Shown piece by piece: positions 1-4,720 of a DNA stretch of 5,741 nt. Made by a program: the position numbers and the translations under genes. A model generated the notes under the pieces. The model worked only from the letters and a program-made list of their open reading frames with translations, had not been told where the DNA came from and did no database searches. The stretch is from a bacterium. GTDB taxonomy: Bacteria; Bdellovibrionota_C; UBA2361; SZUA-149. Each line of letters starts with the position of its first letter. The stretch's first letter is position 1. The stretch spans positions 1 through 5,741 of the forward strand of contig QIGM01000408.1 in NCBI GenBank assembly GCA_003230795.1, written 5' to 3'.

Positions 1-28
1 GTTAAGGTTCTAAATATGAGGTAGTATT

Positions 29-658
29 ATGGATTTTATAGCTTGTGCACAAAAGTTATCGAAGACACTTAAGGCTGTAGTTCTTAGTAGTCAATGGACC
101 TTTAAGGAATACTGTGGAGACACTTTTCCAGTCGAGTCCAACTGCGTTGGAGTGGGTTTAATGCGGGTGCAGCTCCCCATTGAGCAAGTTGTAGCTTTAC
201 AAGCAGAGTTGTGTCGTGTGCTCCCATCCGGAGGTGCCGTGTTGCGCACTTGTATTGCTGGCAACGCTTGGACGCTTGAACTACGGCTGTACAACATGGC
301 CAAGGTATTTGGCGATAGCATGCTAGCTGATTGGTTAAGCAGCTCGGAATCTTTTTTGGACGATTCAGATGAGAAGGAATTTGATGCAGATTGCTTCCAA
401 CTTGAGCTGGAAGCCAGCGAAATTCTTCTTACTCAATGTTTAACCGGGGTAGTACAGCTACAAGCAATGAGAGACGAAAACAACCCTGCTTATTTGGGTC
501 TCGGTCATATAGACACACGAGAAAAGGCTGATGAAATGGTTGAGATTTTACTAAATGAAATGCACTGTTTCCACTCGGCCATGGTAATATCAAACGAGGA
601 TAGAACTGAGGGCATCACGTCAGGTTGGACTACGGTGCTACATCAACGTCAAAGATGA
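29..658 (+). CDS. Hypothetical protein, 209 aa
   Basis: I do not recognise this protein. The start is supported by GAGG at 18-21, seven bases before the ATG, and the gene ends just before a strong intrinsic terminator, so it looks like a complete, probably monocistronic gene. There is no signal peptide or membrane segment; the product should be cytoplasmic. Residues 1-100 mix short hydrophobic stretches with several cysteines (C6, C29, C39, C62, C75) that form no CxxC pair. Residues 105-135 are strongly acidic (SFLDDSDEKEFDADCFQLEL region). Residues 160-185 look like an amphipathic helix (REKADEMVEILLNEMH). The reading frame is uniform to the stop, with no sign of truncation. Base composition resembles the ATPase gene downstream. 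The open frame and flanking signals make me fairly sure it is a gene; function is unknown. Confidence 0.75.
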   Translation: MDFIACAQKLSKTLKAVVLSSQWTFKEYCGDTFPVESNCVGVGLMRVQLPIEQVVALQAELCRVLPSGGAVLRTCIAGNAWTLELRLYNMAKVFGDSMLADWLSSSESFLDDSDEKEFDADCFQLELEASEILLTQCLTGVVQLQAMRDENNPAYLGLGHIDTREKADEMVEILLNEMHCFHSAMVISNEDRTEGITSGWTTVLHQRQR

Positions 659-667
659 CGATCCTCT

Positions 668-697
668 GCGGTGACAAAGTATCACCGCTCTTTTTTT
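668..697 (+). terminator. Rho-independent terminator of the 209-aa gene
   Basis: GCGGTGA (668-674) and TCACCGC (682-688) form a perfect 7-bp stem around a 7-base loop. It is followed by TC and seven T residues. It lies 10 bases after the stop codon at 656-658. On the opposite strand no T-tract follows the stem, so it acts in the plus direction only. Confidence 0.9.
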
Positions 698-698
698 A

Positions 699-878
699 TC
701 AGTTTAGTAGCGTAGTTCGCCGATGCACATCTAGGCGTGCTTTTACCCGTGCGTATTCTAGAGAAGAGGCTTTAAATTCAGAAGAAGTTGGGTCCGAAGC
801 TTTATCTAGTTCTTTTTGAAGCTCTTCTCGACGCTTCTCTGTCGCAGGCACATCAATGTGAAGGTAATAAAGGGAACG
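699..878 (-). pseudogene. Possible 3' remnant of a broken gene (59 codons, no good start)
   Basis: On the minus strand one frame is open from just after a TAA at 881-879 to a TGA at 701-699. It gives a peptide with a very protein-like, charged amphipathic composition: TEKRREELQKELDKASD, then SSEFKASSLEYARVKARLDV, ending HRRTTLLN. This reads as a helical hairpin or short coiled coil at a protein C-terminus. There is no ATG; the only candidate is GTG at 851-849, with no Shine-Dalgarno. The open frame ends upstream about 13 bp before repeat R1 copy a (894-959). I infer the 5' part of the gene was lost around that repeat. The helical hairpin loosely recalls the C-terminal domain of ATP synthase epsilon subunits, but that is only a resemblance. 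It could also be a 50-aa GTG-start gene. Confidence 0.4.
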
Positions 879-893
879 TTACCCCTTATTTCA

Positions 894-959
894 GGCCGAG
901 GTGTCCGACACCGTTGCCGGTTATTCGCAAAACCGCCATTCGTGCCTGGCACCAAATCC
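894..959 (-). repeat. Dispersed palindromic repeat R1, copy a
   Basis: First of three related copies in the window (others at 2466-2513 and 5358-5419). Shared blocks in order on the plus strand are GGCCGAGGTG, GCCGG-TATTCGCAAAACCGCC and GTGCCTGGCACCAAATCC. Copy a carries two small palindromes, GGTGTCCGACACC (899-911) and GTGCCTGGCAC (942-952). The 12 bases TCCGACACCGTT in copy a are absent from copy c. It lies between the gene remnant (699-878) and the end of the ATPase gene. The short paired palindromes are like REP elements moved by RAYT (REP-associated tyrosine) transposases; no such transposase is in the window, so that link is inference. Confidence 0.75.
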
Positions 960-996
960 TGCGGTCCGTTGGTTCACCAGAAGCAAGACCGAAAAG

Positions 997-2148
997 CTAC
1001 GACAACAAACGATCATCCCAAAGTAATTCTAGAAACTCTTTCCAAGGTAAAATCTCAATTTGCCCTATTTTCCTACGAACCTTTTCTCTGGAAACCACGA
1101 CATACCTTTGGGCAATCCCTTCTTCCTCAAAAGCTCTAAGCCCTTTGAGGGATCTATCTGAAACAGACTCAGAAGACTTTACTTCAATAGCAAGAGAATC
1201 CCCAACGATAAAATCAACTTCCATTCCAGACTGACTTCTCCAAAATGAAAGTTTTTCACTTCGCCTAGAGTAAGACAGATATGCCCTTAGCTCTAGAGCA
1301 ATGAAATGCTCAAATGCTTTTCCATAGGCATCAGATTTCGCTACGAGTTCTCGTCGTTCAAGAAGAGAACTCGTAATACCAAGGTCGAAGAGATAAAACT
1401 TGGGGCGGCTAGTAGATTTTCGTTTTTTTGTTTTATGGTACGGGGACAATCGAAAACCTAGAAGAGTATCCTCTAGTAATTGAAAGTAATTTCTAATCGT
1501 TGGCGGACTAACCCCTAAATCATTCGCAATGGATTGATAGTTCAGCTCTTCCGATACTTTCATCGCAGTAATATCTAGGAACGTAGCAAACTGACCCAAG
1601 TCCTTCGCGTAAGCTTCCGCCCGAATCTCTTGCTCTAGATAGGTTGCTGCGTAGGCCGTTAATTCTTCCCATGGGGTTTCACTAAGAACAACTGTTGGCA
1701 TCCCACCCAGTAGCAAAAAATCATTTAGGCTGCGTTTTGGAAGCTCCTTGTAAATCAAAGGAAAAAGCCTAGCCTCCCAAGCTCTTCCTGCAAGAAGATT
1801 CACACCAGCACTACGAAGCTTCTTTGCGCTACTTCCCGTAAGTAAGAATCGAGCTTTTTTTTCTTCTATCAGTCTATGAACTTCGTTCAGAATTTCAGGA
1901 AGCTTCTGAATCTCATCTATAACAATTAGCCTTTCCCAATCATTCTGCCGTTGCTCAATCAGCTTGGGATTTTTAGCCAACTCCCGAAGAACTATAGGGT
2001 CTAATAGATTATAGACGACTGAGTCCTTAAGAGTTTCTCTAATGAGATAAGACTTCCCAACGGCCCTGGGGCCAAACAAGAAAAATGACTTTTTCTCAAG
2101 TAATTTTGGAAGCTTAAGTATTCTCTCAATATCCATAGCTTGAATCAT
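997..2148 (-). CDS. DUF4143-family ATPase (AAA_14 domain, PD-(D/E)XK-like C-terminus)
   Basis: A 383-aa member of the AAA_14/DUF4143 family, a common bacterial group of P-loop ATPases whose biological role is poorly known. The Walker A motif is GPRAVGKS (26-33). Walker B is LIVIDE (74-79) followed by IQKLPE. A sensor-1 type LLTGSS lies at 102-107, then the family's AGRAWEARLFPL block (120-131). Residues 200-235 (NYQSIANDLGVSPPTIRNY) form a winged-helix-like element. The C-terminus has a PD-(D/E)XK nuclease-like core: E280, D312 in EVDFIV, and E322-V-K324 in IEVKSS. The length is normal and no key residue is missing. The ATG at 2148 was chosen; Met5 (2136) is an alternative, and neither has a clear Shine-Dalgarno. 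The leader is instead a 52-bp palindrome. The gene stands alone. The family is often found as isolated, horizontally spread genes. Confidence 0.93.
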   Translation of the reverse strand: MIQAMDIERILKLPKLLEKKSFFLFGPRAVGKSYLIRETLKDSVVYNLLDPIVLRELAKNPKLIEQRQNDWERLIVIDEIQKLPEILNEVHRLIEEKKARFLLTGSSAKKLRSAGVNLLAGRAWEARLFPLIYKELPKRSLNDFLLLGGMPTVVLSETPWEELTAYAATYLEQEIRAEAYAKDLGQFATFLDITAMKVSEELNYQSIANDLGVSPPTIRNYFQLLEDTLLGFRLSPYHKTKKRKSTSRPKFYLFDLGITSSLLERRELVAKSDAYGKAFEHFIALELRAYLSYSRRSEKLSFWRSQSGMEVDFIVGDSLAIEVKSSESVSDRSLKGLRAFEEEGIAQRYVVVSREKVRRKIGQIEILPWKEFLELLWDDRLLS

Positions 2149-2200
2149 ATCAAAACAATCGTTTTCGATCTAGGCCTAAAATAGAAGCAGTTGTTTTGAT
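2149..2200. repeat. 52-bp imperfect palindrome abutting the ATPase start codon
   Basis: ATCAAAACAA (2149-2158) and TTGTTTTGAT (2191-2200) are perfect 10-bp inverted arms. The 8-bp palindrome TAGGCCTA (2171-2178) sits exactly at their centre (2174.5). Comparing the two 26-base halves gives 18 of 26 matches in DNA, and most of the differences are transitions that become G-U pairs in RNA. The left edge is the base next to the ATG of the ATPase on the minus strand. In the mRNA this would place a hairpin where the ribosome binding site should be. It may be an operator, a translational control hairpin, or an inserted palindromic element. Confidence 0.7.
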
Positions 2201-2278
2201 TTAGCGGGCATGGAGGGGGTGAGCTAGTTTGTATGGTTCAAACTAAAAACTAGTACCCTATGTACTTTTTGAGAATAC

Positions 2279-2431
2279 ATGGCTGATTTTATTCAAACTT
2301 TTGTGGGGATTCCTCGGGAATTGTTCCCCCTGATTAAAAGCTATCTCAGCCAGAGCAGAAGCCGGACGGGGGAGCAGGCCCCAGTCCAACACAATGAAGC
2401 AACAGAGAATCAATCGGAACAGAATACGTAA
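2279..2431 (+). CDS. Possible small protein, 50 aa
   Basis: An ATG frame of 50 codons begins MADFIQTFVGIPRELF and ends at TAA 2429-2431. Residues 1-24 form a plausible amphipathic helix. Residues 25-50 are polar and rich in Q, E, S and N, like a disordered tail. GAG at 2271-2273 lies five bases before the ATG, a short but acceptable Shine-Dalgarno. Just upstream are TAGTTTG/CAAACTA inverted arms (from about 2225 to 2245) and AGTAC/GTACT plus TTTTT (to about 2270), which could be regulatory. I recognise no family. The composition is protein-like, but the frame is short enough to be chance. If real, it is a complete stand-alone small gene. Confidence 0.4.
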   Translation: MADFIQTFVGIPRELFPLIKSYLSQSRSRTGEQAPVQHNEATENQSEQNT

Positions 2432-2465
2432 TAACATTGGTCGGTCCTAGTTTAACAATTTTCCC

Positions 2466-2513
2466 CAAAACCGCTGTTCGTGCCTGGCACCAAATCCAAG
2501 GCACCAAATCCAA
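2466..2513 (-). repeat. Dispersed repeat R1, copy b (5'-truncated, with 14-bp tandem duplication)
   Basis: This copy keeps only the right-hand part of R1: CAAAACCGCTGTTCGTGCC then TGGCACCAAATCC. The GGCCGAGG block and the TATTCG block are missing. The 14-mer GGCACCAAATCCAA is present twice in exact tandem (2486-2499 and 2500-2513), which suggests slippage or imprecise insertion at this end. It lies in a gene-poor stretch between the possible 50-aa gene and the nucleotidyltransferase operon. Confidence 0.7.
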
Positions 2514-2570
2514 ACTAGATTTAACAAGCTGAGAATTTGTAGAAGTACTCAAGCCAAAGAAGAGAATGTA

Positions 2571-2603
2571 GTAGCTACCCGGAGGCTTGCCCTGGGTAGC
2601 TGC
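2571..2603. repeat. Inverted repeat, 10-bp stem
   Basis: GTAGCTACCC (2571-2580) pairs with GGGTAGCTGC (2594-2603), with one G-T wobble, around a 13-base loop. No T-tract follows, so it is not an intrinsic terminator. It is the first of three successive inverted repeats upstream of the nucleotidyltransferase operon and may belong to a structured RNA or an operator region. Confidence 0.5.
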
Positions 2604-2620
2604 GGCATTTCGGCTATTTG

Positions 2621-2646
2621 TGTATAGATTCAGATAACTCTATACA
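2621..2646. promoter_or_regulatory. Perfect 8-bp inverted repeat, possible operator
   Basis: TGTATAGA (2621-2628) and TCTATACA (2639-2646) are exact inverted arms with a 10-base spacer. The repeat centre lies about 60 bp upstream of the -35 box of the small-protein/nucleotidyltransferase operon. Its AT-rich dyad form resembles a dimeric regulator site, but no regulator can be named from the sequence. Confidence 0.4.
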
Positions 2647-2651
2647 TGAAA

Positions 2652-2692
2652 AAAAGAAGCAGAGCCCCAAGAGCATGTGCTCTCGCTCTTTT
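2652..2692 (-). terminator. Terminator-like hairpin with T-tract on the minus strand
   Basis: AGAGC (2661-2665 or 2670-2674) pairs with GCTCT (2679-2683). The stem can extend outward with single-base bulges to AAAAGAAGC / CGCTCTTTT. On the minus strand it is followed by a run of seven T residues (complement of the A-run at 2649-2655), the form of an intrinsic terminator. On the plus strand only four T residues follow. It ends two bases before the -35 box of the next operon, so it may insulate that promoter from opposing or upstream transcription. Confidence 0.45.
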
Positions 2693-2694
2693 CA

Positions 2695-2723
2695 TTGAAA
2701 GCTACTCCCTGGGATGTTAAAAT
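2695..2723 (+). promoter_or_regulatory. Sigma70-type promoter of the small-protein/nucleotidyltransferase operon
   Basis: TTGAAA (2695-2700) and TAAAAT (2718-2723) are separated by exactly 17 bases; each box matches the consensus at five of six positions. A start site six or seven bases past the -10 box falls at about 2730, the first base of the ATG, which predicts a leaderless mRNA. Consistent with this, no usable Shine-Dalgarno is visible before 2730. Confidence 0.6.
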
Positions 2724-2729
2724 GTCATC

Positions 2730-2933
2730 ATGGTATACGAGCTCGATAAAACAGTTCTTTCGCAGAGTTCTTTCGAGGAATCTCAATCTCAATCATTGAT
2801 GCATGTACGAAGCGCAAGCGGTTTAGAGCGCCTCCAAATGCTAGAATTCTTAAGAGTTCAATCCTATGGCCCCTCTGGCGTTGCCCCAAGACTTCAAAGA
2901 TCTATTAAAGTTATTTCTAGAAAAGAAAGTTAG
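2730..2933 (+). CDS. Small partner protein encoded before the nucleotidyltransferase (antitoxin-like), 67 aa
   Basis: This short frame is very probably real. Its layout, LDKT at 5-8, SFEE at 14-17, ERLQMLEFLRVQSYG at 33-47 and PRLQRSIKVISRK at 53-65, matches from memory a family of small proteins encoded directly upstream of DUF6036-type nucleotidyltransferases in many bacteria. Their usual pattern is LDKT, FEEA, ERL..LE.LR...YG and RLQR. The ATG at 2730 is the only start in this frame, since a stop (TAA) lies four codons upstream. The gene overlaps the nucleotidyltransferase start by 68 bp in another frame, so their translation is probably coupled. The pair resembles a toxin-antitoxin arrangement with this as the partner or neutraliser; that role is inference. 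The protein is probably cytoplasmic and mostly helical. Confidence 0.75.
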   Translation: MVYELDKTVLSQSSFEESQSQSLMHVRSASGLERLQMLEFLRVQSYGPSGVAPRLQRSIKVISRKES

Positions 2934-3312
2934 TTTTTTAATTGTTGGTGGCTATGCGGTAGCTTTTCATGGTCACCCGCGGTTTACCGGAGATATTGAT
3001 ATTTGGGTTGAGCGAACTCAGGATAACGCCGAGAAAATAGTTTCTTCTCTTAGGGAGTTTGGTTTTGACACCCCGAATCTTCGCTCAGACATGTTTATGG
3101 CTGAGGACTTCATTACTCATATGGGTGTAGAGCCAATGAGGATTGAAATTTTTACGCACATTCCAGGCTTGGTTTTTAAGAATACCAGCTCTGTAACCCA
3201 AAAAATCGAGAACTGTGGGGCAGTGCCATTTATTTCACTGGAAGATTTGAAAATAGCTAAAAAGGCTTCAGGTCGATTGCAAGATCTTGCTGATTTGGAA
3301 AAGCTGCCTTAA
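2866..3312 (+). CDS. Nucleotidyltransferase, DUF6036/AbiEii-like superfamily, 148 aa
   Basis: A minimal nucleotidyltransferase-fold protein. The fold's signature is clear: FLIVGGYAVAFHG (24-36) holds the GG motif at G28-G29, and TGDIDIWVE (41-49) holds the metal-binding pair D43 and D45. The third acidic position is filled by E94 in MRIEIF, where relatives mostly have Asp. The C-terminal block ISLEDLKIAKKASGRLQDL (123-141), followed by ADLEKL, is the family's usual ending, so the protein is full length. The ATG at 2866 has a weak AAGAG nine bases upstream; TTG at 2881 is an alternative start. The gene overlaps the 67-aa partner by 68 bp. Relatives include toxin components that add nucleotides to RNA or protein targets. 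Whether this one is a toxin, and its substrate, cannot be read here. Confidence 0.9.
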   Translation: MAPLALPQDFKDLLKLFLEKKVSFLIVGGYAVAFHGHPRFTGDIDIWVERTQDNAEKIVSSLREFGFDTPNLRSDMFMAEDFITHMGVEPMRIEIFTHIPGLVFKNTSSVTQKIENCGAVPFISLEDLKIAKKASGRLQDLADLEKLP

Positions 3313-3370
3313 CTCGGTTACATCCTATGACTTTACATCTTCGCTGAACAATCTTCGTAACAGCTTATTT

Positions 3371-3420
3371 GCATAAGTGCTCGCAGTCGTATCATCGGTA
3401 ACAACTGCCAGCACTTATGC
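3371..3420. repeat. 50-bp hairpin downstream of the nucleotidyltransferase
   Basis: GCATAAGTGCT (3371-3381) and AGCACTTATGC (3410-3420) are perfect 11-bp arms. One C/C mismatch inward is followed by four more pairs, GCAG/CTGC. The loop is 18 bases (3387-3404). It begins 58 bases after the nucleotidyltransferase stop and has no T-tract, so it is not a standard terminator. Its size resembles the other palindromes in this window. A role as a transcript-stabilising 3' structure or a mobile palindrome is possible. Confidence 0.65.
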
Positions 3421-3425
3421 GACTC

Positions 3426-3449
3426 CCGCCTTCGCCAAGGCTACGGCGG
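3426..3449. repeat. REP-like GC-rich palindrome
   Basis: The element reads symmetrically as CCGCC, TTC, GCC, AA, GGC, TAC, GGCGG: two paired blocks with a 3x3 internal loop. It starts five bases after the 50-bp hairpin and is far more GC-rich than its surroundings. From memory, near-identical CCTTCGCCAAGGCTACGG palindromes occur as dispersed extragenic repeats in various uncultivated bacteria; I cannot verify that here. Confidence 0.55.
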
Positions 3450-3529
3450 ACATGCACGTCGCACCTAGAATGGTATATCGTCGTCGTCGAATGATACTGC
3501 CTCGCCGACAGAGTTCATAGGCGCTGGCT

Positions 3530-3582
3530 CCCCAATAATAGTTCCCCCAATAATAGTTCCAGGTCACGACCATTATCTGGGG
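3530..3582. repeat. Palindromic repeat R2, copy a (with 15-bp tandem unit)
   Basis: The 15-mer CCCCAATAATAGTTC occurs twice in exact tandem (3530-3544 and 3545-3559). It is followed by CAGGTCAC and the right arm CCATTATCTGGGG (3570-3582). The right arm pairs with the left arm except for a bulge and a mismatch. Copy b at 5287-5341 shares both ends but has a longer right arm (CTGGGAACCATTATCTGGGG) and a single left unit. This region has no convincing gene; the minus frame running through it is translated repeat. Just before it lies a (TCG)4 run (3478-3489). Confidence 0.75.
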
Positions 3583-3646
3583 CACTATCAAAGAGACAAG
3601 AGTACCCATTCTAGTAAATTCAAACACTTAAAGGAGGGTTTTGGGT

Positions 3647-3665
3647 CAACCACCAGGTTGTTTTT
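3647..3665 (+). terminator. Small terminator-like hairpin
   Basis: CAACC (3647-3651), loop ACCA, GGTTG (3656-3660), then TTTTT. The stem is only 5 bp, so it is weak, but the form is right for plus-strand termination. The only plus gene upstream is the nucleotidyltransferase, 335 bases away. Directly after it, TTTTTCGCA appears twice (3661-3669 and 3677-3685). Confidence 0.35.
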
Positions 3666-3688
3666 CGCAGGGGTTATTTTTCGCAATT

Positions 3689-3735
3689 TTCGGGAGTAAT
3701 ACTCAAAAATTGAATTTCTGAGTATTACTCCCGAA
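3689..3735 (-). terminator. Perfect 17-bp-arm hairpin after the DUF62 gene
   Basis: TTCGGGAGTAATACTCA (3689-3705) and TGAGTATTACTCCCGAA (3719-3735) are exact inverted complements. The 13-base spacer itself contains the near-palindrome AAATTGAATTT. The structure begins four bases past the stop codon of the minus-strand gene ending at 3740, as expected for a 3'-end hairpin. No long T-run follows on either strand, so it may stabilise the mRNA or act as a weak or bidirectional terminator. It could also be a palindromic insertion. Confidence 0.6.
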
Positions 3736-3739
3736 CCAT

Positions 3740-4540
3740 TTATTTCTCTAAACTAATCTTACTCCCAACCGGCGGCTTTCGATACGCTTCGTGAATAGAC
3801 TCCCCACGTCTGAAAATCTCAAAGTAGCGTATACCTCTGCCGCTACTTCCCGGGCCGAAGGCGGTTTCTCCGTCTTGAACGTTGAAGCTCTCGGTGGCAA
3901 CAATGGCTGGGCGCGTAATTCCGTGGATGGTGATTCCAATTTGCTGCCCGGGCTGAAGCTCGCTTAGCTCCTGGTCTCCTTGACGGTACGTTGTCTTGAT
4001 ATTGCCGAAGGAATCTACATAGCCGACGACTCCTCGCGGTTCTTCAGGTATTACCGACGTCGGGTCTAGTATCGCGCCGAGAAAATCGAATTCTTCGCGG
4101 GCAACTTTTCCAACAAGCGGAGGGAAAATATCTCGAGAACGAAACTGGGAGCCAGCGCGATCAACATTGACTGTCCATAATTCACTGATATCGTTCCGAA
4201 CAAAGGAAAGAGAGAACCCGCTGTTCACTACTAAGATAGGGACACCATTGTTAAGACGGGCGAATAGAATCCCCTCTCCTTCGTTATTCTTCCTAGGCTC
4301 GTTGCGATCTTTGCGCGGAGCGCAGTTTCCGTAGATTATCGTATGCTTCGGTCGAAGGCTTTCGTCCTGCAGCCCAAGCTGGGCGACTTCAAATCCAAGC
4401 GCAATAGTATCAAAGCTAGCGACTGAGGTGCCCCAAGTGTGAAAGTGATCGGGCAGCTCCTTCATCAGAGCAGAAATCATTTCGGCAAACGCCAAGTCTC
4501 CCGGGCTGTAATCAGCGACTATATGAACAAGTCCTCTCAA
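3740..4540 (-). CDS. Divergent SAM hydroxide adenosyltransferase-like protein (DUF62; chlorinase/fluorinase superfamily)
   Basis: A 266-aa cytoplasmic protein of the DUF62 superfamily, whose members split S-adenosylmethionine with water (giving adenosine and methionine) or, in a few cases, with halide. Family marks are ADYSPGDLAFAE (9-20) in place of the usual TDFG..D start with D10 and D15 kept, SQFRSRDIFPP (131-141), VGYVDSFGNIKTT (172-184, the C-terminal-domain FGN motif), and GSSGRGIRYFEI near the end. The usual VDPGVG block is absent; the region around 70-88 reads NCAPRKDRNEPRKNN instead. The PDNG block appears as ARLNNG (94-99). I recall a clade with this NxAPRKD form in uncultivated bacteria. 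The start is TTG at 4540, fixed by AAGGAGGT five bases upstream. The gene is monocistronic. Activity and nucleophile are uncertain. Confidence 0.87.
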   Translation of the reverse strand: MRGLVHIVADYSPGDLAFAEMISALMKELPDHFHTWGTSVASFDTIALGFEVAQLGLQDESLRPKHTIIYGNCAPRKDRNEPRKNNEGEGILFARLNNGVPILVVNSGFSLSFVRNDISELWTVNVDRAGSQFRSRDIFPPLVGKVAREEFDFLGAILDPTSVIPEEPRGVVGYVDSFGNIKTTYRQGDQELSELQPGQQIGITIHGITRPAIVATESFNVQDGETAFGPGSSGRGIRYFEIFRRGESIHEAYRKPPVGSKISLEK

Positions 4541-4545
4541 GAGGT

Positions 4546-4553
4546 ACCTCCTT
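4546..4553 (-). promoter_or_regulatory. Ribosome binding site deciding the TTG start at 4540
   Basis: On the minus strand the bases read AAGGAGGT, a full match to the 16S rRNA tail complement, five bases before TTG. No ATG exists close by in this frame, so this site fixes the start. A strong site may compensate for the rare start codon. Confidence 0.85.
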
Positions 4554-4566
4554 ATTTTGACAGCTC

Positions 4567-4595
4567 ATAATAACCGAAGACACGCTCTCAGTCAT
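4567..4595 (-). promoter_or_regulatory. Likely sigma70 promoter of the DUF62 gene
   Basis: On the minus strand ATGACT (4595-4590) and TATTAT (4572-4567) are 17 bases apart. The -10 box matches consensus at five of six positions and the -35 box at four of six. The predicted start site, about 4560, leaves a short leader containing the AAGGAGGT site. Confidence 0.5.
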
Positions 4596-4720
4596 CATTT
4601 GCCCTTTTTTTTATTTCTCTCACTCTGCGACAGCAAACGGTAGACTAGGTGCTGAAAAAGAGGAAAATACCCTAACACTTCTTGGATAAAGTTACCTGCA
4701 ATTGTCGCATATGCGAAATC
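4595..4720 (-). pseudogene. Possible C-terminal gene remnant (41 codons)
   Basis: One minus-strand frame is open from a stop just upstream of 4720 to a TGA at 4597-4595. Its peptide, with IAGNFIQEVLGYFPLFQHLV followed by YRLLSQSERNKKKGK, looks like a hydrophobic helix and a basic protein tail. There is no ATG and no Shine-Dalgarno; GTG in the EVLG stretch is the only possible start. The frame ends 54 bases before the DUF62 start and overlaps its -35 box. It may be a decayed gene end. A frame of this length can also occur by chance. Confidence 0.22.

Noticed and set aside
91..321. 76-aa minus-strand frame inside the 209-aa gene
   Set aside because: Shadow of the gene at 29-658; no Shine-Dalgarno and unlikely composition.
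625..1234. Three plus-strand frames (625-819, 788-1234, 816-1139)
   Set aside because: They run through the terminator, the minus-strand remnant, repeat R1 and the antisense of the ATPase C-terminus; no binding sites and low-complexity Ser/Arg-rich products.
2346..2552. 68-aa minus-strand frame
   Set aside because: Largely translated R1 repeat and antisense of the possible 50-aa gene; no Shine-Dalgarno.
3371..3420. Integron attC site
   Set aside because: The dyad lacks the RYYYAAC/GTTRRRY core sites, and no cassette array or integrase is nearby.
3415..3627. 70-aa minus-strand frame with repeated NYYWG
   Set aside because: The repeated residues come from the 15-bp tandem unit of R2, and the rest from the REP-like palindrome and the (TCG)4 run.
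3631..3718. AAGGAGGG followed by a TTG frame of 26 codons
   Set aside because: Good Shine-Dalgarno sequence, but only three bases to the TTG, and the frame runs through hairpins and direct repeats; probably chance or a relic.
3748..3939. 63-aa minus-strand frame
   Set aside because: Out-of-frame shadow of the DUF62 gene 3' end.
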